From positions 558,001-622,000 of the forward strand of contig NW_026516207.1 in the NCBI RefSeq assembly GCF_025602895.1: a stretch of 64,000 nt of DNA, read 5' to 3'. Shown in pieces: positions 1-10,164 of this stretch. The notes under the pieces were generated by a model that did not search any database, was not told where the DNA came from, and saw nothing but the letters and a program-made list of their open reading frames with translations. The position numbers and the translations under genes are program-made. Source of the DNA: Polychytrium aggregatum. Taxonomy: Eukaryota > Chytridiomycota > Chytridiomycetes > Polychytriales. How positions within the stretch are numbered: the first letter of the stretch is position 1; each line of letters starts with the position of its first letter.

Positions 1-1528
1 GCGGCCTCGTTGCCAACCACCATGGCGACCTGGTAAACCTTATCGTGATAGACCTGCAGAGATGCGCGCATAGTTTGGAGACAGTGCAGCGTCGCATTGT
101 GCAAGCGTGATCATGTTTGGGAACAACGATAGGTGGCGAGGGGTTGCGATTCAGTTCGATTCAGTTCGATTCGATTCAATTCGAGTTTGCATAGCCGGCA
201 AAGAAAGTAGAGCCGGGCACGTTGGATCGGATTCAGGCCATTGGGGAGGGAGTCGCGTTCGACGAGGTGGGAATAGGGGAGCCATTTCGATGGACCCATG
301 GGTCGGCCAGGTTGTACAGAGCGAGAGCGGGATTAGTGTGGACGAAGCCAACACTGCCTGACCACATCACCGTACCTCGAAGCCAACACTGCACGGCGCA
401 GCACTTGTGCATGTGCGATTGCCATGCGGTGGGTGGCGAAAGGGTAGCGGTGGTCGCAAGAGGGACTCGGTGGTAAACACATAGGGGCACATCCCACCGC
501 AAACCAGGACGTGCACCGCCCACGCTGATGCCATTACCTCCTCGGTCTGGCCGTATTTGGTCTCGGCAGCCAGGTTGAAGACGTAATCGAATTCGGAGCC
601 GTCATCCAGGGCAAAGGCTCGCTCAGCAGAAGCTGGGGTGATTGCAGGATATATCGTCAGCGCAACAACAAGACAGAGTCGAGCAACGGAGGGAGGGTCG
701 CGAAATAAGGGGGTATGGGTGCAGGTCGGTGGCGACAAAGTGGGTGGGGTCTGCGTAAACGGAACCAAGGGCCGACGTCGGGCGCGGCCTCTTGTCCAGC
801 GAATGATGTGCTTGGTGGCTTCCGAACGCCGGATGCTGACGAGTGGAGGCCGACCACGACCGATGCTGGCTCTGGAGCAGTGGTTCTCGGGGCATTTTTG
901 GGAGCGACAGGGTCGCGGCATCGAAGGCAGCGAGCGGCGGATATGGCATGGCCCGGCCGCCCTGGACTCGATGCCAACCAAAAGAGGCAGCCACCGGCAT
1001 CAGGCCGTGAGTGCCCAAGAGGCTCAGAGCACAGCAAGCGCCGTTGGCATGAACTCACAGTCCGGCCCGGACGATGAGCATTCTGCCGGATTGAGCCATA
1101 GCCCTCGACCGCATGCCAGAGTCTCAGCGAGTAGGCCGAAAGTCGTTGAGATGCGTCTGTACCGAGACATCTGAGGATGCCGTCCGGGGATCGACGGACC
1201 CCCAGCCATCCTCGTCGCCAGAGGCCGATAACTGGCTGGTCGGCTGGCTGACTGGCTGGCGGCACTGGTGGAGGAGGAAGCAGGGCAGCGGATGGACAAA
1301 AAAAAAGAGCAATGACGAAGACCCACCGGCGTTGCCAAGGTTGGACTGCTTGAACTCGACCCTGGGATCGGCAAAGACGACCCTATGCTTCTCGGAGAGG
1401 TAGGCCGTCGCCGGGAGAACTTTGTCGGCGACGCGTACTCTGGAGGCCAGGTTGTTTTCGATGAGATAGGCGACAAAGTGGCGGCCGATGAAGCCGACAC
1501 CGCCCAGAACCAAGACGGAGGGAGCCAT
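1..1528 (-). CDS. NAD-dependent epimerase/dehydratase (extended SDR), 3' truncated
   Basis: Extended short-chain dehydrogenase/reductase that probably acts on a nucleotide sugar or similar substrate with NAD(P). The protein opens MAPSVLVLGGVGFIGRHF, a classic GxxGFIG dinucleotide-binding beta-alpha-beta start a few residues from the N terminus. Exons on the minus strand: 1528-1327, 632-538 and 53-1. The splice phases agree (1, then 0). The second exon carries FDYVFNLAAETKYGQTEE, the conserved stretch after the Rossmann core, and the third begins VYHDKVYQVA. The gene runs off the left end of the window, so the catalytic YxxxK region is not visible. The first intron (about 690 nt) is long for this window and could hide a small extra exon. 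The substrate cannot be named from this fragment. Confidence 0.8.
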
Positions 1529-2227
1529 GAGGGGCGGGGGAGAGCAGCGACGACGAGGGCGAGACGGGGAGGGTGTGCGAGCAGGCTGCCTGGGGGGGAG
1601 GTGACGAAGTGGCGAAAGAGAAAACGCAGGACGATGGCGGGCCGAGGACGCTATGGAAACGGCGTCGAAAACCCTGGCGAAGAGCATCCGAGGCGACAAG
1701 GCACAAAGGGCGAGGGCCGGCGAGAAGCAGCGAGAGGCAGCGAGAGATTCGGGGCCGAGAAGCAACGTGCTGCTGCGCACAGTGCGGACTGCGGCGGCGC
1801 ATCTGGCGAGAGCGGCAGCGAGGCGGTCGTCCCGCGCACACACGCACGCCGCGTCTGTTGCTCGTTTGGGCCTCGGTGTCGGCGCACAAGCTCTGGGCGG
1901 GGCCAGTGCGCTCTGGCGACCGGGCACTTGATGTGTGACGGCCACGGCCTGGGACTCGGCTTGGGAGAGGGAGGGGTCGCTGGATGCCACGCCCCAGACG
2001 ATCGACAAAGCCAGCCAGCCAGCCAGCCAGCCGATGCGCTGATGCGCTGATGCAAGGGGCGCGCCTGCTTTCGATCGATCGGGGGGCGTGCGCTCTGTCG
2101 ACGGCCCTGGCTCGGTCGGCTGGCATCGCATTGCGCGGTATCGCACCGCATCGCTTTGCGGTTGCGTCCACTCTAACGATGGATTGCAGCTCCTTGCTCA
2201 TGTATACATGTATGCGGGTGTGTGGGT
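1529..2227. other. Intergenic: upstream of the epimerase, downstream of bL19m
   Basis: No supportable gene. Several long frames cross this stretch on both strands, but they are Arg/Ser/Pro-rich readings of GC-rich DNA without family motifs. A short run of CCAG repeats lies near 2012-2035. The upstream half should hold the epimerase promoter and the last part the bL19m 3' UTR. Confidence 0.5.
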
Positions 2228-3435
2228 TTATTTGTCGCTCAGCTTGCGCTCGTATTCGCGGTGGCGGATCAGCATCTCGTCGATCATCGAGAACGAGAAC
2301 GGCGCCTTGGCAGGCTCGTCGCGAATGTACAGCATGTCGTCGCCGTCGACAGCACCCCGGACGCCCTTCAGGACCTTGATGCGCTTGACCATGGGCGAGT
2401 ACAGCGGAAAGGTCATCTCGACGCCCGTGCCCAAGACATAGTTTCGGAGCACAAAAGTGGTGCGGATCCCCTTTCGGCGGATGGCAATCAGGATGCCGGC
2501 AAAGACCTGGGTCTTGGGTCGCGATCGCGAGGTCACTTGCTCGACCAGCAGGACGGAGCCGGGCTCGACCGAGTGCGGCGAGTTGCGGTCGAAAAGCTCG
2601 CCGCGTCCGTCAAGGTCGTATCGGTCTCGGTTTTCGTGCTCGATCGACCGCATCAACCAGACCCGGTCCGTCTCGCCTCGTGGGTTCTTGTGCAGCCCAA
2701 GCTCGGCCAAGGTCTTGCCGCTGTCGCGAAGGTTTGCCAGAGGGGCAGCGGCGGGTTTTGATACAAACGGGCCGAGTGAGGTTCCGACGTCGGGATCGTC
2801 TAAAACCGCCGCAGCATTTTGCATATATGGCAGAGTCGATTTGTTCGGGTCGCCACGAAATCATCCGCCGACCACAAGGTGCACGATCCATCCGTCACGT
2901 TCGACAGTGCCCCGTGGTGATTGCGTGGACGGTGTAAGATAGTGACGTTGTGACAGCGCAGTGTTTATCCGATGGCCGCATCACAGTTGTGTGATGAACA
3001 GAGAGCGTCCGCATCGTGAGATCGTGATGAACAGAGAGCGTCCGTATTCGACAGCGTCAGTTGTTCGAAGGCAGTCGTTCCAGATCGGATGTCCGTTGTC
3101 CGTGTCGCAGGTATTGGGAATGAGTATTAGCGAGTGAGCGCGGATACCGGAGGTCTGCCTCGGCCACACCAGCCGATGCGACAGCGAAGGGCGGCAGGGA
3201 CAGTCGGACAGGGCCGTGCCGATCAGTGCGAGTCTCGGATCCAGCTTCCATGGCTCGATATCGGCAACGTCTATCGACCATGATCCATACCTTCAGCTTG
3301 CTTCTTTTTCTGGCCCGTTTTGGCCTCGGCGTAATGGCGGATCTGGACTCGAGCGACGCATGCTGATGGCAGCAGTGACGAGCAGCTGCCCATGGCCCGG
3401 GAGGGAATGAAGCGCTTGATCATTGAGGCGTTCAT
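2228..3435 (-). CDS. MRPL19: Mitochondrial large-subunit ribosomal protein bL19m
   Basis: Structural protein of the mitochondrial large ribosomal subunit. Exon 1 (3435-3291) encodes an Arg/Ser-rich mitochondrial presequence beginning MNASMIKRFIPSRAM and ending near RHYAEAKTGQKKK. Exon 2 (2799-2228) encodes the L19 core. Both exons join in phase 1 across a 491-nt GT-AG intron (donor GTATGG, acceptor TTTTAG). The core shows SVLLVEQ, FAGILIAIRRKGIRTTF, VLRNYVLGTGVEMTFPLY and SPMVKRIKVLK, the typical bL19 beta-barrel sequence. Predicted length is 238 residues, normal for a fungal bL19m. An in-frame ATG at 2824 could suggest a one-exon gene, but it would lack the targeting peptide and it lies inside the intron of this model. 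The intron contains an 18-nt direct duplication near 2993-3050. Confidence 0.88.
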
Positions 3436-4646
3436 GGCTGTGTCGCTTGTATCGATTGTGAAGGGCGTGTGTGTTGGCGAGGAGGGTGAGGAGTCAAGTG
3501 AAGCGGGGATTCCGACGGTCTCGAAGGATACGCTTTGGGGAGCTTGAGTGGAGGGGACAGATGCTGTTCTGAGTGCCGGAAAGGCTGGTGTGGTTGGGAT
3601 GCTGGTAAGCCTCGACAAGTCCAGATCGAGCGAGAGACAGGCGCACAGACACGGCAAACGTCGATTGTCAATCGATGGAACGGTAGGCAGAGCAGGGCTG
3701 CTTGAGCGAAGCAAAGGCCAGGAGGAAGAGGAGGAGAAGGCCAACGGGCGGCTGCCTTGATTGCTTTCGCAGGACCAGCCGGATCGGATCGGATCGGTTT
3801 CGTGACAGTGCGAAAATGAAAAACGCAAGGCCGACTTTTTCTTCAGGACCACGCCGACCAACCACACGCGCGCAGGCCGTTAGGTAAGCGAGGCACGTGA
3901 TACACCAAAGACGCACGGAAATGCACGGAAATGCACAGAAATGCGCTGTGTATCAGGGCCCCCCATGACACCGGCCCCTCCCCAGGATGCAGCGCAGGTT
4001 CAGTTCATTTTGCGGTCCCTTTGATGTTATTTTTTCCTCCTTCGGATGAGCAGAACACGAGCGAGGATTCGACAGGTTCGAGCCGGATACGAGAGAACAC
4101 AACTGCGGGATGGAAATGACGCAAAGTGACATGAAGTCTAGACCATGGAAGGGGCGTGGGATGAAGATAGAAATGCTATGGATACACATGCTCTATATGA
4201 ATTGGGGAGGGGAGAGAGGAGGGGGGTGTGGCGATGATGCCTCGGCGATCGGAATCCTACGAACACAAGAGGAAAGAAACATCGGAGGGGCGGGCGCATG
4301 GCCATGAGAGCGGTGAAACCAACATAGAACAGGGTGCAAGCGCGAACTTGTTCAGGGTAAAGCTTGCAAGAAATGGGTGCGGTGAGAATAGTGACGATAG
4401 CTAGCTGTAGCGCGAGATTAAGGGAGGGAGGAAGTAAAAAGGGAAATGGAAATGAAAGTGGAAACGGGCAGTGACGAGGATGGTCGCAATTAAAGTAAGA
4501 CCATCCCTCGGGCAGCACAACGACGGCAAAGTGTCTGCACGAATTGAAGCCCATGTGCCTTGTGGCCGGACCAGGAGGCGCTCTCCGGGGCCCGACCAGG
4601 CATTACGGCCCAGATATGCAATGACAGAGCCGTCCGGTGTCGCGGC
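3436..4646. other. Intergenic region between bL19m and the HMG-box gene
   Basis: No gene recognised. About 1.2 kb lying upstream of bL19m and downstream of the HMG-box gene. It is less GC-rich than coding parts around 4000-4460, with A/G-rich stretches, consistent with UTR and promoter sequence. Confidence 0.5.
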
Positions 4647-5226
4647 TTACTGCTGCGAGTTGAAACTCCAGCACTGCAAGAGGGCGCGATAGAGGAAAAG
4701 TTAGCGACATACTGCGTGAGCAACAAGGTGAGAGCAAAGGCAGGATGCAGCCGGTGCAGACAGACACCCGTGAGGTCGGCGGCCCATGGAGGGAAACGCG
4801 GTACCAATCACAACCGCGCAGGAGCAGACGGGATGGCACACGAGAGAACGCTAATGTGGGGCGCACTGTCTGGGGAGTGCGGAAGACATGCTTACCGGGT
4901 TTGTCGAGTTGGGGACAGAGAATCCGTCCGCGACGGCAGGGACGAGCGACGATGGCACCGAAGTACTGGACACCATCGAGATGCCGGGCTGGCCATACAG
5001 GGCGCTGCCAGAGGAAGACTGGGCGTTGTACACCTGGCTGGTGTAGCCCGACGTCTTGGCGGAGTAGCCGTTGGAGACCTCGGCGCGGTAGGAGCCCTGG
5101 GTCGAGGCTTGGGTAGCGCTGCCCTTGTAGGTGCCGTAGGCGTCGTCGTATTGGCTTGCGGGATATGGATACAGAGTTTGGGAGAGAGATGAGGCATGTT
5201 GCTGCTGCTGTGATTGCTGCTGCGAT

Positions 5227-5258
<32 letters not shown>

Positions 5259-6401
5259 CTGATCGGACGAGTAGATGCTCGAGGGCTGGACCAGGCCGCT
5301 CTGGGGCTGGGCGACCGAGGGACGGTAGCCCGGGTACGAGGAGTAGGTGCCGAGTGCGGAGGCATACGAATCCTGCTGGCCAGGATAGGGAGCCATGTAC
5401 TGAGGCGGATACTGCGAGGCGATCTGGCCGGAAAGATTGCCGGTCTCAGCGGCCTGGGGCGGATAGGCCATGGCGCCGTCGTAGGGGCCGCTGGGGGTGG
5501 CATAGGGTACAGAATAGGGGCTGGACCGGGTGCGCTGCTGCTGGAAGCGCTGGGCGGCAGGGTGGTGATCGGATCGGTAGTAGCCGGCACCAGAGGCCTG
5601 AGCCTGGCCGACAAAGCCTGGATCGGCAGGCTTGCGATGGGCGGTGCTGATGGGCGAGCCGCGCTGGATGTCGCCCTGGGCAGCAGAGGGGTAGACGTGC
5701 TGGGGCTGAGGGGAGAAGTGCGGCTCAATGTTGCTCATGAGCGGCGAGGGATAGTGGGCATACGGGTGCATCATGGGCATGCCGGCCATCTGCGACTGAT
5801 TCGAATCCAGGGGCCGTGATGGGCCGCCGTTGATGGGGTGCTTGCCGGGGGTGGAAGGCGTGCGCACGGCCGTGTTGGGGGCAGGCTCGGGAGCCTTCTT
5901 CTTGGTGGGGGTGTATCGATAGCCAGGGTACTTTTTCTGGTGCTCGAGCCGACCCTGGTTGGCCTTGTTCTTGTAGAATTCCTTGATCTCGGGGGGCTCG
6001 GAATGCCACTGCTTGGCAATGATCTTGCAGGCATCCTTGCTGCTGGCGCCGGGGTTGTCGGCGAGGGTGCTCTGCAGCTTGTCGGCACGGTAGGTCATGA
6101 AGCTGTTGGCCGGGCGAGGAATGCGCTTGGGCTTCTGGGCGGCAGCAGCGGCAGACTTGTCGGCAGGCTTTGCCGGGGGCTTGCCAGCCGAGGATGCGCC
6201 GGCCGAGGAGACGGAATGAGGTCCTTTGGAGCCATCGAGAGCCGGGGCGGCCGTTGTGGTGGGAGCGGAACTGCCGGCGGGTGACTGGGCAAAGTAGTGC
6301 GAGGGAGTGGACGAGGAGGGCGACGAGGCGAGCATATGGGGATTGACAGCGCCAAGATCAGACGATCGCCAGTCCTGCGAGGAGGCTGTGGCCGAGTACA
6401 T
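4647..6401 (-). CDS. HMG-box (MATA/Ste11-like) transcription factor with polyglutamine tract
   Basis: Probable sequence-specific nuclear transcription regulator. Exon 1 (6401-4896) starts at MYSATASSQD and exon 2 (4673-4647) encodes only the last eight residues, CWSFNSQQ, before the stop. The junction is in phase with donor GTAAGC and acceptor TTGCAG. Predicted length is 510 residues. A single HMG box lies at about residues 92-165 (IPRPANSFMTYRADK near its start, KKYPGYRYTPTKKK at its end), of the type found in fungal mating-type and Ste11-like factors. The rest is low complexity, rich in Ser, Pro, Gln and Tyr, with a CAG-encoded polyQ run at about 5197-5262. The reading frame stays open upstream to 7094, but that part is Pro/Ser-rich and motif-free, so I treat it as 5' flank. 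Whether it is a sex determinant cannot be told. Confidence 0.85.
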
Positions 6402-7456
6402 GACAGATGATGAACGGAAAAGTTGAAGGGATAGAGACGGGGGTGGATGCGATCGGAATGAAGGAGGAGGACACAGAGACTGGATGGATACAGCGCCTGG
6501 GGCTCGAATGAAGGCAGAGGAAGAGACGAGGGAGACAGCGACAAAGCACAGGCGGGTGGTGATCGGGAGGAGACTGTGGGCACGCTCAGGACCAGGGCAC
6601 AACGGCAGAACTTGAGGCAACCAGAGAGTAGGCAGAGACGAAGGCTCCTTGTAAGGCGAAAAGAAGGCGATGAGATTCCGAGGGAAGGCGGCCGAGGGCA
6701 CCGGCTGGAGGGGACGGATAGGAGGACAGGGATGCTCTGGAGATGGGGGTTGGTGACGACCTTGAGGGCGACGAGGAACTGCAGCGATTAGTGATGGGAT
6801 GAGGATGGGTGGCAAAGGGAGGAGGTCCTTTAGTTCTTGTCGAGAGAAATGAAAGAAAAGGGGGATGGGAGGGAGCAATGGGCAGCGAAACGACGAGCTG
6901 AGCAAGGATGAAAGAGAGAAAGGCCGGCGACGGTACGGGAGGGCCGAGAAAAGGGCGGGGAGGGGGCCAGGAACAGAGGCGGGTGAGCAGCAGAGAGCAG
7001 GACGAGAAGAGGACAGCGCTTGCTGGGCGGGGAAGGCAACAAAGAAGGGGGGGGGCCTTGAGACGAACCTGGGAGGAGGACGGTGACAATGCATTCAAGG
7101 GCAAGAAGGAGCAATCCGGCCAAGGCCGGCCCAGGTGGCTTATAAACGGGCGAGGCCACAGCGAAAAAAAGCGCAGGAGGAGGCGGGCGAGAGGCGAGAC
7201 GAGGTGGGTGGTCCAGCCACAGCGGAACTGAGCCGTGTTTGGAGCGGGGCGGGTGCGCGGACCGCGGGCGTGTGCGACGGTGCGGGGGAGTGGGGCTTGG
7301 CGTTGGCTGTGTGGGCTGTGAGTGTGAGTGTGAGCTGTGAGCTGTGAGCTGTGCGAGTGCGAGTGCGAGTGCGAGTGTGAGTGTGAGCTCTACAAATGTG
7401 AGCTGTGCGAGCCCTCAGCGCTGCTTCCAAAGCAACAACCACTGCCGCTGCCACTG

Positions 7457-7487
<31 letters not shown>

Positions 7488-8435
7488 CGCCGTGTTTGAC
7501 CCCAACAGAGGCCACCAGGCGCCATGGGGCTGCGGTCACGCTCCCACACAAACAGCGCGATGCCCCAAATGGACCCAGCCCGATGCGTGTGTGCTGCCTG
7601 CGTGGCTTCGCGCTCGGTGCGACACTGTCCTCTGTGTTGCCCTGCTGAGCCGTGTGTGCGACGCTGTCCTGACACCGGCACATGTTCACACAAATAGTCG
7701 GACAGCCACAAGCACAAACACCGACACAGACACACAGGCACTGCGGATGCTGCTGCCACAGTCCCACTGCTGCCACGGCACGACATTCGTGTGACCGAGA
7801 CGCTGCGCCGCATCATGTGCGCGTTGTTGCTGCCCCACGTGTCATCGCTTGACCCGTCATCTGCCGAGCATCCGTACCGGGGCTTGCTGCGACAAGGGCC
7901 CCGTGCAACCGACCGGACAACATTGGCCTTACATTGCCGGCCCACACACCCCAGCCACGCCTGCACACAGTCGCTGGTGTGTTGCAGGCAAGGGGCGCTG
8001 GTGCGCGGGCGCCACGCCTCGCACAAGGCTGTACCCGCGGAGCAAGGGCGTCCTGCCTGTGCGACGCCGCTGCTCTCGGCGCTTCTCGCCCGCGCTCTCG
8101 CTCCTCGCCCCACTCGCGGGTGCGTGTCGGTCACGCGCACCTGTGGCCACCACGTGCGCGCAGCATTCCGGCTTCCCTCCGGCTGCCCGGAAAATCTGGG
8201 GCTGCTCTGTGTCATCCCAGATCGCCGAGCGGTGGCGCGGTGCCGCTTCCGAGCCCCGTTGCGCATCCCAGCCGCCAGCCCCAGCGCATCCCAAAACCCA
8301 TCGCCTCGATATTCTCCCTCGGCCCGCATCTGCTCATCGCCCATCCGCCGCAGCACACATCAACACACATCAACACACATCAACACACATCAACACACAT
8401 CAACACACATCAACACACATCAGCATTCATCGACC
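6402..8435. other. Long divergent intergenic region between the HMG-box gene and TTC36
   Basis: About 2 kb shared as upstream sequence by two divergent genes. It is GC-rich and full of low-complexity DNA: GTGAGT/GAGCTGT runs near 7319-7392, a GGCAAC hexamer run near 7455-7487 and a decamer array at 8355-8422. Frames crossing it are repetitive and show no family motifs. No RNA gene recognised. Confidence 0.5.
8355..8422. repeat. Tandem decamer array (ACACATCAAC)n upstream of TTC36
   Basis: About seven near-perfect head-to-tail copies of a 10-nt unit, ending roughly 15 nt before the TTC36 start codon, so it probably lies in the 5' UTR or core promoter. Likely to vary in copy number. Confidence 0.9.
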
Positions 8436-9697
8436 ATGGATCCGACCACGTCCCAGCGAGACCAGGTAGCATCCTGTCGCCATGGCCACCATTTGTCTCC
8501 GCTGTGGCCGCTCTTGTCCAAGACACTCACGCCCTTCCTGTCGCAGAACATCCTCGATGTCATCTTCAGCAAGAACATGGAGTTTGCGCCCTTGGACGGC
8601 ATCAACCTCGACCCCTCCACAATTACCGGTCCGTATCTGCTCTGCTCGTGTCGATGGCCCCAGCCACAAACCCGCCAGCAAACCCGCCAGCCGGCCAACT
8701 AACTAGCTAGTCGACGCTGGTGATCCGAGTCAGCGGTCCATGGATCGTGGCATCGCATCCAAACTCACTGCAGCCAATCTCTCAACGCGCAGCCCCAGTC
8801 ATTCAACCTGATCTGATGGTTCGTCTCAAGGAGCTCGAGAGAGCCGCCGTCGGGCTCGCCGAGAAGAACAATATCGACGGTGCAATCGGAAAGTTCTCTG
8901 AGGCCATCGAGCTGTGTCCGCACTACGCCTCAGCCTACAACAACCGGTGCGTAGCTTTTGGTTTCTCGTTCGCAGATGGTGATCCCTCAGCTCAAGGCTC
9001 CTGACCCAGCTCGCTGACCCCGCTCGACCCAACATGGCAATCCAAACAGTGCTCAGGCCCTGCGGATCAAGGGCGACAGCGAGCGAGCCCTCGAAGATCT
9101 GGACAAGGCCATCGAGCATGGTCAGGGTCAGGTTGCCATCCTGAAACAGGCAAGTGCGCCGACACTGTTGGATGTCGCAGCGTCGGCAAATGTCGTCGCA
9201 GTGCTAGACAACCAAGGCCATCGGCCGCCCTGGATGCCTCGTCTGTCGTAGCGTCTTCCTCTCTCGCAAACATCTTCTGATCCTGGCCCTTGGATCAATT
9301 GCCTCCCCGCCGACAGGCCTACACTCAGCGAGCCATCATCAAGAAGCAGCGCGGCGACGAGGCCGGCGCGGAGGCCGACTTTGCCGAGGTTAGTTAGCCT
9401 GGTCCGCCGACGGATCCAAGGACAGTCCCAGCCTGTCGATGGTCAATCTTAACATTCACTGTCCGCAGGGCGCCCGGCATGGCAACGAGGTCGCCAAGCA
9501 AGCGGTCCAATCCAACCCCTATGCCAAGATGTAAGTGCGGCCTTGTTCGAACAGAGGCTCATCCAGCGTGGTGTACCAGTCGCCTAGCCTGGGCTGGGAC
9601 TAACGGCGCCTGCCGATACATGCACCGTCTTTACTCCACAATCGCTGCCAGGTGCAACGCCATCGTGTCGGAAGCCATGGCCAAACTTCGCCAGTGA
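8436..9697 (+). CDS. TTC36: TTC36-like tetratricopeptide repeat protein
   Basis: Small TPR protein, homologue of animal TTC36, a presumed chaperone- or partner-binding adaptor of limited known function. Seven exons join in phase: 8436-8465, 8547-8628, 8793-8946, 9050-9149, 9317-9388, 9469-9530 and 9652-9697, giving 181 residues against about 189 in human. Family marks include an N-terminal NILDVIFSKN segment (like LQAIFNP in human), the TPR core ELCPHYASAYNNRAQALRIK and the C-terminal signature NPYAKMCNAIVSEAMAKLR. Intron 4 starts GC (CAG|GCAAGT), a GC-AG intron; all others are GT-AG. The stop codon lies inside a 20-nt tandem repeat that continues downstream. Confidence 0.88.
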
Positions 9698-9755
9698 ATC
9701 CCACATCTCGCCAGTGAATCCCACATCTCGCCAGCGGATCCCACATCTCGCCGGT
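9686..9755. repeat. 20-nt tandem repeat overlapping the TTC36 stop codon
   Basis: Three to four copies of a unit close to CTCGCCAGTGAATCCCACAT, the first overlapping the last codons and stop of TTC36. Later copies diverge (CGG for TGA). It looks like local expansion of the gene's own 3' end. Confidence 0.85.
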
Positions 9756-10164
9756 GATACCATCCATGTGCCTGAGCCCCAACGCAGTTTCCGCCGCGCC
9801 GCTCTCGAGCATCGCCATCGCTGCCGGCCATTGTCGGCCATGGCCGCGCCCCGCTCAGTGAGACAGGCAACTTGAGTCTATGCTGGATGAGCCTCTGTCT
9901 GGATCGATCGTGAATACATTCAGTTTCTGCCATCGTTCGCAGCGGCCAGTCCCCAGAGTCGCAGTGCTCGTCCACAAAGCCCGCCATTTCCATCAGTGCA
10001 CATCGCACCCAAGGCTACACGGCCCCGATCTCATCCCTCAAACGCCCTATCTACACCCCCGTGGCAAATGTGCTGCCGATCATGGGTTCTGTAAAACCGC
10101 GTCCCGACAATCATATTCAAATTCCAGTCAGAGCCGCCATAGTCTACACTCAAGTGCAGCATCA
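9756..10164. other. Intergenic, convergent 3' ends of TTC36 and GlnRS
   Basis: About 400 nt between two convergent genes. No gene or structured RNA recognised; presumably the two 3' UTRs and terminators. Confidence 0.5.

Noticed and set aside
2228-2824. Single-exon bL19m starting at the ATG at 2824
   Set aside because: That start lacks a mitochondrial presequence, while splicing to the upstream exon at 3435-3291 gives one and keeps the phase.
6402-7094. In-frame extension of the HMG-box protein N-terminal to MYSATASS
   Set aside because: Pro/Ser-rich reading of GC-rich DNA without motifs; the ATG at 6401 gives a normal protein and the upstream part is more likely 5' flank.
8355-8422. Telomere-like or centromeric repeat
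   Set aside because: Only about seven copies of a 10-nt unit next to a normal gene; a local microsatellite.
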